Positions 45,590 to 58,625 of a DNA stretch of 64,000 nt are shown here, one piece after another. Within the stretch, counting starts at the first letter, position 1, and every line of letters starts with the position of its first letter. Source of the DNA: Isoetes taiwanensis (taxonomy: Eukaryota > Streptophyta > Lycopodiopsida > Isoetales > Isoetaceae); NCBI GenBank assembly GCA_021234155.1, contig JAJEKV010000028.1, positions 11,608,134 to 11,672,133 of the forward strand, given 5' to 3'. The notes below the pieces were generated by a model. The model worked only from the letters and a program-made list of their open reading frames with translations, had not been told where the DNA came from and ran no database searches. Made by a program: the position numbers and the translations under genes.

Positions 45590-47370
45590 TCAATTTGGAA
45601 CTGTTGAAACTTAAGAGTCTGTGTATGACATATTGATTTTTGAGTTGTATAAACTATAGAGTTCAATAGTATTTTAAGTTGGAAATGATAATGTTGCTAA
45701 TGCTATGTAATATGGTTCAAAGTTGTAAATTAAAGATTTTTGGGTTGTCCAAAGAGCAAACCCTAGGGCTGGAGGGTGTGATTGTGGGATATGTCCGGAA
45801 CCTTCATATACAATGGTAAAAAAGTCAAATGAGATCTGCTTTGAAGGCCCAGATTAAGGATGAAGCTAAGACAATGTGAATTTCGGCGTTCCTACTTTTC
45901 TTTCTAATTGTAGTGTCATTAAAGTCGGAGTTGTCTAATTGTGTTCTACCTTGAAGGATCTAAGTTTTGAAAGATCTCGCTTGTATTATATCATCTTTTG
46001 GTAAGCACATCTTTGACAGCTCCGCCCTTGATCTATCAGATTGGAAAGGTAGCTTAGATATGAGCATGGACTGCAAAACATGGTAAACTCCATATCTCTA
46101 CACTTGCAGGTTGCAAGAAGGGCATGGTTACTTTATGCATATGAAAGAAACATAGGATTTTAAAAATATAGGATCATTATAAATGTTAAGTGGACCACTT
46201 TGCACAAACAGGGTACTTGTATGAAGCAGCAAAGTTGGTGAAGACTGCCCCTGCCATTTAGATGGATAAACATGGACAACCTTGGTCATTGCTTGTAGTG
46301 TGTACATGGCACTCAAGATCTGCATCTTCCTCTCTGCAAATGCTTCAGTTTTTTGAAAATGCTTCAGTTCTCAGCAACACAAGCTATACTCCGAAATTGC
46401 AACAAGATAGTCAAGTCATTTAGCATGCTTCTCCTTTGACCTGTGGTATGACATATGCCTTAGGTCATTCTAATAGAGCAAACTCCCCACATTTATGGCC
46501 TTCTCATCATCCCTCGTTCCGGTCTCCAATTACTGACATCTAATTTTGACAGGTGTCGACCTTTGCTGCCCGTTGAAGGAAGATCTCCAGCGTTATGAAA
46601 CCCTCAGGTTCAACTGACCAGCAAGTAAAAAAAGTCATGTTGAGAAGCTCCACAATTTCTTATAACAAATTTCGTAGGGATGCAAAGAAGGAGTCTAACA
46701 GAGCTCATATGAATCAAAGTAATAATTGCTAAAGCTTGAAACTATTGTAAGCAGGGCAAAAGTATGCTAGTGGGTATCAAAAAAACGCGGCCCCAGCACT
46801 TAGATCAACACCCTGGATGTACTATTCTATCATAGTATTCCACTTGTTATTAATTGGCGTTGTTACATATTTCTATTGATTACCTAATTACCGTGTGCTA
46901 GTACCAGTAACACCTTAAACAAGCTGCCATATGGGGTGCTATATGAGTGCTGTCAGCATGTGTCCGGACGCCTGCTTTTGCACCCCACCGGCATACTTTT
47001 GCCCAGCATCATTTCTAGCGAGACCAGTAGGATCATTAAATATAAAAGAGAGGAAAAAATCGACTTGCATCTTCTTTTTGAAACCTTCAGACATTGGTGT
47101 AGGCAGCATTAGCAGGACGCCATCCATTCCTTCCGGTGGGAAAGCCACTCATGAGATCATCTCTGTTGAATGGTAAAAGCAATGATAGGTTGAATACTTA
47201 GGCAAAAACTTGGGTAAAATGCTCAGACATGGATAGTCATTGATGCCGAAATTGGACATGCTGGAGTTGAAGATGAATGAGGCATGACAGCCGAGTTTAG
47301 CGATTGGAACAACAGATCAAAGGAAAGATGAAGATAACGATGAAGATAAAGATAAATATAAAGTATTCTA
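45590..47370. other. Intergenic; coding-like block near 46940-47150 (minus)
   Basis: A minus-strand block (LPTPMSEGFKKKMQVDFFLS, FNDPTGLARNDAGQKYAGGV) lies downstream of the TBC pseudogene but does not resemble the rest of a TBC domain. Otherwise nothing is seen. Confidence 0.25.
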
Positions 47371-47377
47371 CTATTAC

Positions 47378-47781
47378 ATGATCTATTTGGTAAGTTGCTG
47401 CAATGACTTTGCCTTCCACAGCTTTTGTCAAATCATTGTAGTAACTTTCAGAAGCACTAGATTTCTTTTTGGCTGCACTAATAGTGAAAACCAGATTCTG
47501 GGTCTTAAAGATGGAGGAATCCCCTTTCTAATGAGTTTTTCAATTGCATACATTTAGCGATGGTAGCAATAGAAGAAAAAAGACAAGCCATAAGTGCCCT
47601 CAGAGGATGAAGAAGGACTAGGATTTAGGTACCAACCAGCTCCTCTACTGCCGACTATCGACTCCGATTGAATATAATAATATGTCCAATCCTTAAGAAA
47701 TATCTCCAAGTATTGGTTTGTCATCCATGTTCTCCATCGCAGTGATAGAATAGAACATCCTTGAAGTAATCTCGGAAACAA
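47378..47781 (-). pseudogene. TBC-domain Rab GTPase-activating protein, pseudogene fragment
   Basis: The minus strand carries the start of a plant TBC domain protein: GAGWYLNPSPSSSSEG, then after an in-frame TAA (about 47554) IEKLIRKGIPPSLRPRIWFS, then after a one-base loss near 47483 AAKKKSSASESYYNDLTKAV and EGKVIAATYQIDH, ending at a GTAATA donor (47378/47377). In intact relatives this runs WxSxSGAAKK...ESYY.DL...TRQIDHDLPRTFP. The arginine- and glutamine-finger motifs that drive GTP hydrolysis lie further on and were not found. An upstream open block at 47985-47881 (KLEKQVIVCRSFGDIASLPP, donor GTACCC) may be an earlier exon. Stop plus frameshift make this a pseudogene. Confidence 0.72.
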
Positions 47782-47989
47782 ATACCTGAAAGATTGTTTA
47801 ATTTATTTAAGATTGTTTAAAACTTATCATTTGCAGAGCTAAGAAACGAATCATGAGGAAGGACGGGGTACCTCTTGCTCCGACGGAGGCAAAGAGGCTA
47901 TATCGCCGAAACTCCGGCAGACAATTACTTGCTTTTCCAATTTCCCTGACCCACGATCAGAAAATACAGAATCGGACGGCTAAAAATGA

Positions 47990-50630
47990 TTATAGCTGAC
48001 GTGGCACGACACATGGCATAGCTAAAAACGCAGGAAAGTGGGCAGCTCGGGTTAGGCAACCCTGCTAAAAATATGAATAAAAATATACTACTATATTACT
48101 ACTACACTAATATAATAACACACGGAAATGCAGGCTTAGGGTGAAGGTTAAGGTGGGGATAGAGAAGTTACATTCACAAAGCTTATTTTGACATGATTGT
48201 CTAGTGGAGTTTGATGGTGTGCTTCTGCTCTTATTGGTGCTATATGATGAAATATTAGTTATGTGGGCTTCATGCAAGTGTCATTTAAATGTGAGAGAAA
48301 GCATAAGGAATGTATGTTTAAAGGTACGGAGCTTATCTTTATAGTTACTTAGTATTAGTAGACATTATGGCATTTTTGCTAACGAGTTTGTATGTATATA
48401 TAGTTTTACTAGTTGTTGGATGGATTTCGTATTGTTTTCTGTGCTTGTGCAATGAGCATTTAATGCTTACCTCGTATCTAGTTGTTGCTACATTAGCAGT
48501 GTTTTGGTGACTTTGATACAAGCGTTAAGACAAGAACTGAAAGGTTATTAGCGCTTAGAATAATTGTGTGATAGGGAAAGTGTGCAATTTCAATTCCTTG
48601 ATGTTACTAAAGATTATCACAAATTACGAGTACACTGAACTGCAAGGTTATGGCGGCTACCTCGTGTGCAGTCGTTGCTACATTAGCAGTGCTTTTGTTG
48701 ATGAAAGTCTACTGTCATGATTGGTGATACAATCAACAATTGTTTCCTGCGCTTTATTCATGATAGCATTACGTACAGTAGACTTAGCCTGAACACGCTT
48801 CTCATGACCATTATTGCGTTGCCTTTGCACTCCAGGAAATAATAGCCAACGTCAAACAAAAATAGAAAATGAGGCTGGAAACTTAACAAAAGGTGATAAA
48901 CGCATAGGAAAAGCGGGGGAAATAGGTCGTGAGAACACTACATTTGCAACATGGTTCTATACTCTGCAACACATGCTTATGGCTCCATAATTTGATTTGG
49001 AATTTGCCCTATTGCATGTTCAACTGTTTACCCTTCCTAACAATTGCTTAATAGTATAAGCAAAAGTGAGAAAGAAGATTTACAACAAATGTTTTTCTCT
49101 AGAAACACATGAATATTGGGCAGTTTTGCTAGTTGAACTTTGGAGCATCGTATCTTGGTGACCAGAGATCGTTTTCATGTGATTTTTACTTTTTTTTTTT
49201 GAAAGGTTTTGAATGAGGTTTCCAGATTGGATCTGGTCAGACCGAAATTCGTCTAGATCTAAGAGAGATCATAGAAAGAGTGATGATGGGTCAGAATTGA
49301 CTGCACTGTGTATCCCGGGGATGCACTTAGTAATAAAAGGGTGTGGACGTCTGCGTTCGAAGGGTGCCCAAAAACATCCTAATATAGTGATCCTTGAAAG
49401 CAAATTTAACCCCTAAAGTATATATTTTGCCCCAGATAATGGCGAAAAAACCCACGAAATGGTAAAAAACCCCTTTATTGCATGTACATGTCCCGTACTG
49501 CAAAGAATACCGGGTTGTGTATCTTCTTGTATAGTTTGATTCCTAGAGCTAAGAGCTGAAAGGAAGGACATTTTAGAAGGAAAACAGTTGCAAGGTGGCA
49601 CGAAAGCATTCTAGAAGCAATTCTCAGATGGATGGTTAAGTCTTACACCAGGGGTTGTTCTTGAATTGCTTGAGTGATGTTCTTTGATTGTATTGGAAGG
49701 CTTTTGGGATTAAATTACTTGATTTTGATGGTGATCGAATTGAAAAATCAATGACGCATAAGAGAATGAATCATGTTGGATGTTAATAAATAGAACAGAT
49801 GCATCTTAGATACGTTGAATTAATAGATACAAATCAAAGCTAAGAAGACCATATGACATAGTCATATGGGATGCCAGTTCTCTATGAGGAGAAGGCTTTG
49901 GGAAGCTTGTGGGGGCTTCAAAGGACATGGCCATGGCATGGAGCCATTGTGGGACTAATAAATGCATAATATGAGAATTTGTGACGTCCATATGGGTATT
50001 ATACTCGTATGTACAGAGATGGTCGTCGCACGGATACAAAAGGGGGCTCAATGCCCTGATAAGTTTAGCCGAAGCTAAAACCAATTTGTACCATAATAAT
50101 GGGCTAAATTCGAGGATAAATCTCGTGTTGTCCAAGCTTGCATGAAAAGCTGGGCACCCAAAATTGGACTGCTATTAAACTTGCCCTTTTGCTGGATCTA
50201 TTGTTGACATTCTTATAAATGTTTGCTATGTTTGAATTGCTTAGTTTTTAGTCTTTGCCTCTATTTTCCTTTTTACAATCGTTGTATCGTACTTTCTTGC
50301 ACCAAATTTTCAGATTTCCCCACCCTAAAAGAGTCTCGTCTTTTCAGTACTTTTGCAATAAACACAGTAGCAATTTTGGATGACCTTATGTCTTGATATA
50401 TTATTTAGTAGATATTTCTGGCTAAGCAGAATATTCATCCCTAACAGAAATAACTCCTTGTGTTAACACAACTTAATTGCTTTTGCCTTGATATATTATT
50501 TGGAGATATTTCTATCTAAGCAAAATATTTATCCCTAGCAAGAACGGCTCGTTGCATTAACACCATATCAACCCAATCCATACTCTAGGTTGTGTTACAA
50601 TATAAATTAGGGCATAAGGTTGAGGTGTGA
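47990..50630. other. Intergenic, no gene supported
   Basis: An ATG-led 67-codon frame at 49213-49416, just after a T-run (49189-49200), has no recognised domain. Two similar blocks at 50390-50430 and 50480-50535 (TTGATATATTATTT, GATATTTCT, AAGCA.AATATT.ATCCCTA) show an old short duplication. CTACATTAGCAGTG is repeated near 48487 and 48687 after GTTGTTGCTA-like words. Confidence 0.35.
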
Positions 50631-50664
50631 ATTACCAATCCCTCAGTATTCTCCTCCCTCCCCC

Positions 50665-50696
<32 letters not shown>

Positions 50697-50820
50697 GGAA
50701 TGTGATAGAATTTCCAACAAACTTTGACTCATTCCCAAACATATGGGAGTCTTTGATTTTTACTCCAAATGTGTTAGAATTTACAACAACCTTTGATTCA
50801 TTTCCTAAACATGTGGGCAT
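50665..50820. repeat. 29-base poly(A) followed by a ~69-bp tandem repeat
   Basis: A run of 29 A (50665-50693) follows a CT-rich stretch. After it AATGTG.TAGAATTT.CAACAA and CATTTCC-like, AAACAT.TGGG occur twice (50698-50766 and 50768-50820). The poly(A) may be a retroposon tail, but no target duplication or body was identified. Confidence 0.5.
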
Positions 50821-52743
50821 TGAGAAAGAGAAATGCCTGCCGCAATAAATTCCTTGTAATCAATAAGGCAAAACTTAGACCTAAGTACTGCCAGCAAGTT
50901 TGACATTTGAAATTATGCTTGGCTTCCTTGCTCAATGAGACCCGCCTTGTGATAAAACGAATGTAACAGGAATTTCCCATCCCCAAGCCCATCCAATTTT
51001 ATTGTTTCTATCTCCATCCTCCACTTGCTTTTTTCCAGGTCATTAATAGCTTATTTATAGCACCACAAAAACATAACAGTTTACCCTCACAAGTACTACA
51101 TTACAGAAAGCACAAGCATGGTGGCGTCATCACTTCGCCACTACAAGTTCAAAAAGATCACCAAATTGTGGTGGTGCCATCACCTTGCCACCACAATTTA
51201 CAATTTGAAAACATCAAAACATAAAAGTCGACACACAACAACAAAATCAAACCGTGTTCTCATGTCAGTTCAAGTGCCCGTCATGCAAGAGGGCCACAGC
51301 ATGTCATACCTCCCGTGCATGAGAGCTCTAGCCCTACTAAGAGCCGCCCTCGTAACTAACTGATAGATGGCCTTCTTCGGCTCACATCCATACATGTGAG
51401 CTAGAGGTCTATGCAACAATTTATATTGCTCATCGTATTGGACAGTTGGCCAACGAAAGCAAATAATCTGCCACAGAGACCATCCACATTCACCAGTTCT
51501 TCAATCTCCAATATGCACACATCTGACTCCGGAGTAACATGCACAGGGATTGGAAGTATCAAGAGGCTGAGTGGAAGGCACAGTGAAACCAGTACCAACA
51601 GGGTTAACTGGCCTAACAATTTCCACAGCATCAGAAAGCATAGGAGATTCTTCCAAAGGATAACCATGTACAAGCAAGAACTATGAACAGAAGCAAAACA
51701 TTCCAAGCACTATCAAATCCTCGAAAACCGGTACAAGCTTTGCACTATATGAAGCCAAATTGCTGCACCTTCTTACCGAGTAAAGGAACATGCATCTTCA
51801 GCTAAAACCACAACAAAGCATGGCAGGGAACAAATGCATGCTTGAGCGGACCTCCAGAGCAAAACAAAGACAAAAAACCTCATTGACACCTAAACCCTGG
51901 GTTAGATGCCACGATCCGCCCAAGCCTGCGCTTCCATTGCCAAAAGAAATGCCCCCAGCCCATCCAGGCGGAATACAGACCATACAAATTTGCCTTAGTT
52001 TTCAATCCAAAATACTCAATAGTATTTTGCTCGAAAAAACCATCTTCCCCATACGGTTTGCAAACCATTGCAAAACAGACGCTTTTTGCATAGTGTGTAA
52101 TCTGAAACACAACATAAAATAAAAACATGCAAATACACTCTTGAGTCATTGAACGGCAACCCTTCGGGTGCAGCACCTTATTATCTATTCCTCCGTGCGC
52201 AACACCTTGTTATTTAAGGATTAAATACGGCACCAGAAATCATTTTTTAGCAATCCAATGTGCTCATGTTTATGCTGGTTATTTGCAACCGCTTTTTGTG
52301 TTCTTGTTGGTTTATTGCAGTAATTTACAATTCTCTAGATAATCCATGAGAACTAGCAGTTAATTTATTTTCTAAGCGATATGCATCTTGCTACTGAGCG
52401 CGTTCAGAAGAAACAAACCGTATAGCCATGCTTAGGAGAAAAGGCACAAAAATAAGCAAACTCCAAGCTACGGCTAAATTTTGCCATTAAGGATTATCAT
52501 CATAAGGAGGGCAACTGCAGAATCTGTTTTCAAGGTACTTATCACTCTCTAAAAGGTGCTTTAAATGCCCCCTAAAGGCACAATTAAATGTAGTTCTGGT
52601 CAGAATCCCATCATATATGAACATTGAAATATCCTTACATAGAAAAGTTGACATTCTTGATCTCCACTCTCAACCTCCAATTCGATGCATAACATGAAAA
52701 GTGCGAGCCATTTATTAAAAAACAGATAAGAGTTGTTCATGAC
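50821..52743. other. Intergenic; weak coding-like minus-strand blocks 51400-52180
   Basis: Minus-strand stretches such as GYPLEESPMLSDAVEIVRPV (about 51600-51665) and FGLKTKANLYGLYSAWMGWG look coding-like but lie in different frames with stops and match nothing I know. A 29-base near-repeat on CACTTCGCCACTACAA / CACCTTGCCACCACAA is at 51130-51200. Confidence 0.3.
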
Positions 52744-55144
52744 TCAAGGGTCATGTTGATGTTGCTCCTCTGATGCTACATCAGTATCCTTTGGAATCTT
52801 TGCAACAATGAGAGGACAGGGACTATGATGAGATAGATAATCACTTACACTTCCAAGAAAAGTCCTGGCATATAAAAAAATTCAATTAAGATTGAGTTGA
52901 AGTGATACCACTAATTCAAGCATTCTAATCCGTTTAATACCTTGCAATGGTACCCCGGTTATGGGAACCAACAATAACGACGTCCGCCTTCAGTGAAGAC
53001 AATCCTTCGCATACTTTAGCCTCGGTTGGTCCTGTCACCACCATGCCTTCACAGGTAATCTGCATAAGCCACTAGCTATGGGTGAGTGGTCCATGTTCTA
53101 AAATCCTACAGCATGTGATGATATCAGGTAGGAACATATAGTATACATGAAGCAAGTTTCCATTAGCTTCAGGAAATCCAGTACTAAGAAAAACCATTTC
53201 AGCTTACCGTGGTAAGACTGATTAAAACCAGTTGTGTAATTAGTGTGCACAACGCAGTAACTATAGCTTGCCCCGAGGCTTGCATGTGTTAAAAGACATG
53301 TTAGAAAAAAGGAAAACTATTGTAGTAGCTGGCTCGTCAACAAGAGACGTTACATCTGACCTGTTACACATGGAACGATATGAAACTCGAGGAATTTTAA
53401 ATCTGGACCATTTCCAACAATCCCACAAAATATCTTGAAAGCAAGCTTGGTTTAGAAAAAAGATCTGCTGGCTCATTGGAAGGTAGGTAAGTGGATTAAA
53501 AGAACAATTTCTTCGCTGGCATCCATCATCTGCAGTAGGTTGAGATACAGCCCTTCTAGGTGGAGCCCTGAGCATTCAACATGCCAAAATATTGGAAAAA
53601 TTGCTAGGCATCCATGCAAGTGGGAATATACGAAGCCCTTTTCATCTATGTTTGCAAAGATAGCTCGATCATTAGGTGTCTTGGTAATATTTTCAAGGGG
53701 TTGCAATTTTTCCTTATTTCTCCAGATTATTTTCTTTTTGCAGATTCAGGAAAATCTGCAGAGTTTTTGGTGTCAAATTGCAGAGAGAAATGTAGATTAT
53801 ATACCATGTTATGTTATTAAATGCAATGGCATTTCTTATGTAGGAGTTCTTGATTTAATTTATTTCATCACCTTGACTTCTCAATTAAAAGAAACATCCC
53901 ACATACCTGTGTCTCCTCAGATGCATGCTTCATAAACTTCTCAACAAGCTTTTCACTCTCTTTCAAAGACTCGACATCATCTTCCACCCCACCACCTGGT
54001 GGTACATAAACATCCTCCATGCCAAATTCACCTATCCCACACACATTACATCCAGCCACCAAACAGCAGTGTAAATCCTTCCAGCAAAAGCAGAACAGAA
54101 ATAAATATAAAAAATAAAAATAAAAATTTGATAGAAACCTGTCCCCACAGCTGTGATAGGTGTTGCAGCCGGCCGATTAACATGGTAAATTATTACCTTA
54201 TCTGTTGTTTTACAAAAGTTCTGGAGGGCCCAAGAAAACGCATAGACTGCCTGGATAATAATGGGAAAAAAAAATTTGTACATAGAAAGAGAACCATGAA
54301 TGAAGTGCATTACACAATGGAACATATCAAATATACCTCTTTTGACTCGTCCACTGCAATAACAACTTTCCTAGGGCCTTCCAAAAGCTGGCCAGATTGG
54401 ACTGTTTCAGAATGCCTCACAATGGCTACAGCACAATTTGCATTATGTAAGACATAGTCGCTGATGCTTCCAATGATAGTTCTGCATTCACATGGAATGT
54501 AATGTTATATTCATGGATTTGTTTTGAAACTATAAGCACATTCAAAATCAATATCCTCTATAGCAACCTTTTCACAACGCCATAAGAATGACTTCCCACA
54601 ACAATAATATCAGCCACAATCCTATTTGCTTCATCTATGATCCAACTTCCCGGCTCTCCCTTCACAACTTCACCTTCACAGGAAAGCTGCCAAAGTGCCA
54701 ATAGAACACATAATGGAATGAAGGATCACATCACGGGGGAAAAAGAAAAAAATAGTCAGAATCATTCCAATGGAAAAGGTAGAGTACTCACATTTTTTTC
54801 TAAACACTGGTTCAAGTACTTGGTTATTAATTTCTTTGATTCTTCCATTACTTGCTTCTCCATAGCTTTAGTTTCATCGACAGAAGGAACCATAGAGACT
54901 CCATATTCTGAAACTAAATGAAAAGTAGAGCATAAAAAATGCCTGCAAAATATGTGGTAAAAAACAGCATATTCACACCTCCAACAAGGTCTGCACTTGG
55001 TAGTTCTGCACTGGCAAAGGGAGCTACTGTCAATACTACAATGTGATCGTTTTGCCTGACTATGTTATGAAGGGCCCATGTAAATGCAGCTGCTGAAATC
55101 TCTGACTCATCTACTGCTGCAACGATTTTGCGTCCAGTTTCCAT
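52744..55144 (-). CDS. Two-domain universal stress protein (USP), 8 exons, 340 residues
   Basis: Exons (minus): 55144-54979, 54907-54792, 54686-54568, 54481-54337, 54250-54139, 54031-53907, 53059-52941 and 52864-52744 (TGA). All junctions are GT-AG, all phases agree and the sum is 1,023 bases. Domain 1 (about residues 5-148) opens KIVAAVDESEISAAAFTWAL and ends VGSHSYGVVKRTIIGSISDY. Domain 2 (about 170-325) opens RKVVIAVDESKEAVYAFSWA and ends VGSHNRGTIARTFLGSVSDY. USPs bind ATP with G-x2-G-x9-G-S; here the middle glycine is Ser128 in domain 1 and Asn295 in domain 2, with G125/G138-S139 and G292/G305-S306 kept. Most plant USPs have one domain, so a tandem fusion is notable. No signal peptide: a cytosolic or nuclear stress-response role is likely. 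A 5' UTR intron (55442-55145, donor GTAAGA, acceptor CATACAG just before the ATG) is probable. Intron 6 is about 850 bp. Confidence 0.92.
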
Positions 55145-56164
55145 CTGTATGGCCAGTTAAGAATTTAAACATGGTTACAAGCAAAATTTCAATTTGGCCA
55201 TCCCAATCTAGGTACCTGTGAGGGTTTTCAGGTATGAAACTTCGAACTCCGTAGGTTGATCCAAAAGCAAGGATAGATCTCAATTTTTCTTCCTTCAAAA
55301 TGACGATATCAAAACGAAACAATAAATAAAAAAACGTCTTGGATTCTGACCTACCTAAAACATGGTTTTTTTATACTAAAGGAATGCAGATCCAGATGAA
55401 AATCTGGGAAAAACACAACACTTTGGACATGAAAACTCTTACCGGAAATTCTGGACAGAATGTGAGTTGTTGAAGCAGCTTGGTAGGGCACCGGAAGCAA
55501 TAAGCAATGGGCGATGAACAAGTGGAAAAGGCCGGTTTGGTGAGAATTAAGGTGGTGTTCTGCTCAATTAAAGGTTCTGGATTTTCCTCTTCATGCAAGT
55601 CCCCATTTCTACAAGTGCATTTTTAACAATTTTTATTTGCCATTGCGTGGCACTTAAGATTTATTAATTCCCACGTTAGCTAGTGTTTATTAGAAATTTA
55701 TCCCAGGTCTTGTTTTTGTGCTTTCATGGTACCACCTATCTTGCACCCTCTAGACTACGGAATGGAAATAGGGTCGTCCTCCATGTTTTTTAATTTAGGG
55801 TTTTATTCTAGGTTGCAACGGCCACAAACGAGTTCTTCGAGCCTAATATAGGTAGAACACGTGAAGCCAATTCGAGCAAATGCAAGTAGTCCTTTGCACG
55901 CAAGATCTCATAGTTCCTAGGTCTCGAAGAATAGGTCTCGAGCAAATACAGCTCAAAATCTACAGAACTAGCATTGGATTTGCAAAAATAGCGCCAAGTC
56001 ACTGGATTTGTTGTAAAATCATCAAATCTTTGCAAGAAGAGCTATGTGCCAAAACCACTCTTCTATTTCTATTTTGTAGGGAATGGGTGTCTTTCTGCCA
56101 CTCCAAGAGACCCGCTCCCAACTATTACTATCGGGGGGCCATCTCTACGTGATAGAATGGCGTC
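55145..56164. other. 5' flank of the USP gene
   Basis: This holds the probable untranslated first exon (about 55598-55443, minus) ending in a GTAAGA donor, and upstream sequence. No other gene is seen; the antiparallel ORFs at 55808-56152 match nothing. Confidence 0.35.
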
Positions 56165-56758
56165 TGATATGGTTTATAATTAAGATGGAACAAATGAGCT
56201 CAGCGGAGTGGCCAATATGGTTGTACATTAGGTGAAATCATATAGAGTTAGTATAAATCTATTGGGAACAAAAGACAAAGGAAAAGGCAAAGGTAGAGGA
56301 AAGTTGTGGAGACATCTATAAATGAAAGCTAAACTTCAATTGGCCATGTCTCTGCAACCAGAGATCGGATTTGAGTGACGGGTCTAGTTTTCGTATTGAA
56401 GTGGTGCTTCTTCTGGTTCGTCTGTATGAGGGAGAAAAAAGAGTAACAAAAGGTCAAAAATGATTGCTTTACTCCTTCACTCTTAAATCTGATTCTAAGA
56501 AAGCCAATCTCTTTTTCCTAGAGCTCCTACTGAAATCCCTAGGCCTAACTCTTGGTGTTTTATGTTGAGGACTGCTAGCTCGAGGGAGGAGCTATAGGTG
56601 GATGCTGATTGTCAGATATGCCTTATTGTCTTTATGTTCTAGCCTGATATTGCTAGGTGAGTGGCCAGGTTGGGTGGAGAGCTCTTTTTATTAAGGCTTT
56701 AGCTACTAATTCGTGTAAAGGTTTTGTTTGTTCAAATGCTCAGGCTAAGATTGTATCA
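56165..56758 (+). repeat. 5' LTR
   Basis: The LTR runs from TGATATGG to TTGTATCA. GACATCTATAAATGAAAGC (about 56310) supplies a TATAAAT box. It aligns with 57537-57770 and 60966-61192. Confidence 0.8.
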
Positions 56759-57536
56759 ATTGGTATCAGATTGCGGTTTCGATTTTCCTTGGAACTATGG
56801 GTAGTGGAACCATTATCATGATCTCTGACGTGATCATGAAGCAGCCTAGAGTTTTGAAGGATGTTGGAATCCAACAAAGCAACAAACGGGAAAAGGTTCT
56901 AGCTTGGATGATTTCTTGAGTTTTAGCCATAATAATTCTTAAATTAGTCGTGACATGAGATAGTTTTGCAGATACACATGCAGAGCAATCTAGGGAGTTA
57001 GATGCGTACGAGAAAAGGAAACCAATGTTCCGGGAATTCTAATACTTGAGAGCAAACTTCAAACTGGATACTGTTGATTTAGTGGTCCATGAGTAGGTGG
57101 TAATCATAGCAGAAAGAGACCCACGAGTAAGTGGGGACCTCGAAGGTCTAGGTGGTAATCAAGAGCTAAATTGGTCCACGAGTAGTTGGTACCAAGAACT
57201 AAGTTTGTCCTTAAGTAGGTGGTAACTAAGAATTAGTGGCCCACGAGTAGGTGGCAACCACTAGTATGTGAAAACCACGAGTAGATGGAAGACACAAAAA
57301 CCACAAATAGGTGGTAATAAATAGCCCAGCTCTACGGAAACCACGAGAAGGTGGTAATCACACAAGTTGATAATAATACTATGTTAGGGGGTAGGCATAA
57401 CAGAATAATAAAGTTGTCAATGGTTCAAAAAAAAAATTGAAGGCTAATTATCTCCATATTAAAGTTGACGTTAACGAGTTCTTGAAAGTTGTATTCGATG
57501 CAACTGAGGTCAGTTGCTTTCGAGAAGGGGAAGAAT
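56759..57536 (+). other. LTR-element internal region: primer site, minisatellite, purine tract
   Basis: It starts with the primer site and then TTGCGGTTTCGATT. In 57075-57360 a minisatellite around CCACGAGTAGGTGGTAA recurs about ten times at 25-45 bp spacing. There is no protein-coding frame. The purine tract sits just before the 3' LTR. Confidence 0.7.
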
Positions 57537-57794
57537 TGATATGATTTAAGGTTAACATCTAACAAATGAGCTCAAGAGAGTGGCCAATATGATTATGCAT
57601 TAGGCAAAATCATATAGAGTTAGTATATATCATGGTTGGGAATAAAAGGCAAAGGCAAGGCAAATAAGGCTAAAATCATGGAGACATCTATAAATAGAAG
57701 CAAGACTTCAATTGGCAATATCTCTGCAACTAGAGATTGGATTTAAGTGATTTTTACTTTCTTAGAACCGTCTCGAAGGCTAGTTTCCACTAGC

Positions 57795-58625
57795 TTTAAG
57801 GAAGATGCGGTACTGTCTGACTGCATGTGGGCGTAAAGCAGGGTCTGTGACTTGGCGGAGCCAGCGTTTGTGTTCCTTGCACTCTGCATCAAACCATTGA
57901 TTACGTGGGAAGGTTGTGTTCTTGGCGGTCTGTCGCGGGCGGCTTATCCCAAAGCACCTCTCTGCCACAGTCCTAAGCACATCAGTCAGTCGGCCTGTCT
58001 GTTGCTCTAGTGTAGGATATTGCAAAATTTCTGCCAGGTCATCTATAAGCATCTGGGCATAAGCCCCTGCATGTTCATAATCCAATCGCAGCTGAGGCAT
58101 GTGAGGAGTTGTTGCACCGGGGGTTCGCACAACCTGCCAAGCCAACTTCAAGTAAAGTGGTATATGTGTTGGTGCCTGAGCAGGATATGCATGTCATCAA
58201 GCACTTTCAGGTGGGAACAACTAATCGGGATGAAGAGATCGACTTCGGACCACTTACCACTTTACTTGAAGTTGGCTTGGCGGGGTTGTGCGAACCCCCG
58301 GCAACAACTCCTCACATGCCTCACCGCGATTGGATTATGAACATGCGAGGGCTTATGCCCGGATGCTTATAGATGACCGGCGAAATTTTGCAATATCCTA
58401 CACTAGAGCAACAGACAGTAGACCGACCGATGTGCTTAGGACCGCGGCAGAGAGGTGCTTTTGGGATAAGCCGCCCGACACGGAATCGCCAAGAACACAA
58501 CATTCCCATCGTAATCAATGGTTTGATGCAGAGTGCAAGGAACACAAACGCCGGCCCGCCAAGTCACGCACCGCTTTTACGCCCACATGTAAATGTCGAC
58601 AAGCATCGCGATCTTCCTTAAAGCT
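57795..58625. repeat. Inverted duplication of ~370 bp within the LINE
   Basis: The minus-strand frame (MKLAWQVVRTPGATTPHMPQ, LDYEHAGAYAQMLIDDLAEI, WFDAECKEHKR) is intact over 123 codons. The plus-strand arm encodes the same protein but with several small deletions that shift the frame (LDYEHARAYARMLIDD, then out of frame, then RNQWFDAECKEHKR). Differences cluster where the minus arm reads CTG and the plus arm CCG or CG. Confidence 0.8.

Noticed and set aside
53473-53935. Antiparallel ORFs between USP exons 6 and 7
   Set aside because: They lie in an intron of a well-supported gene and show no domain on either strand.
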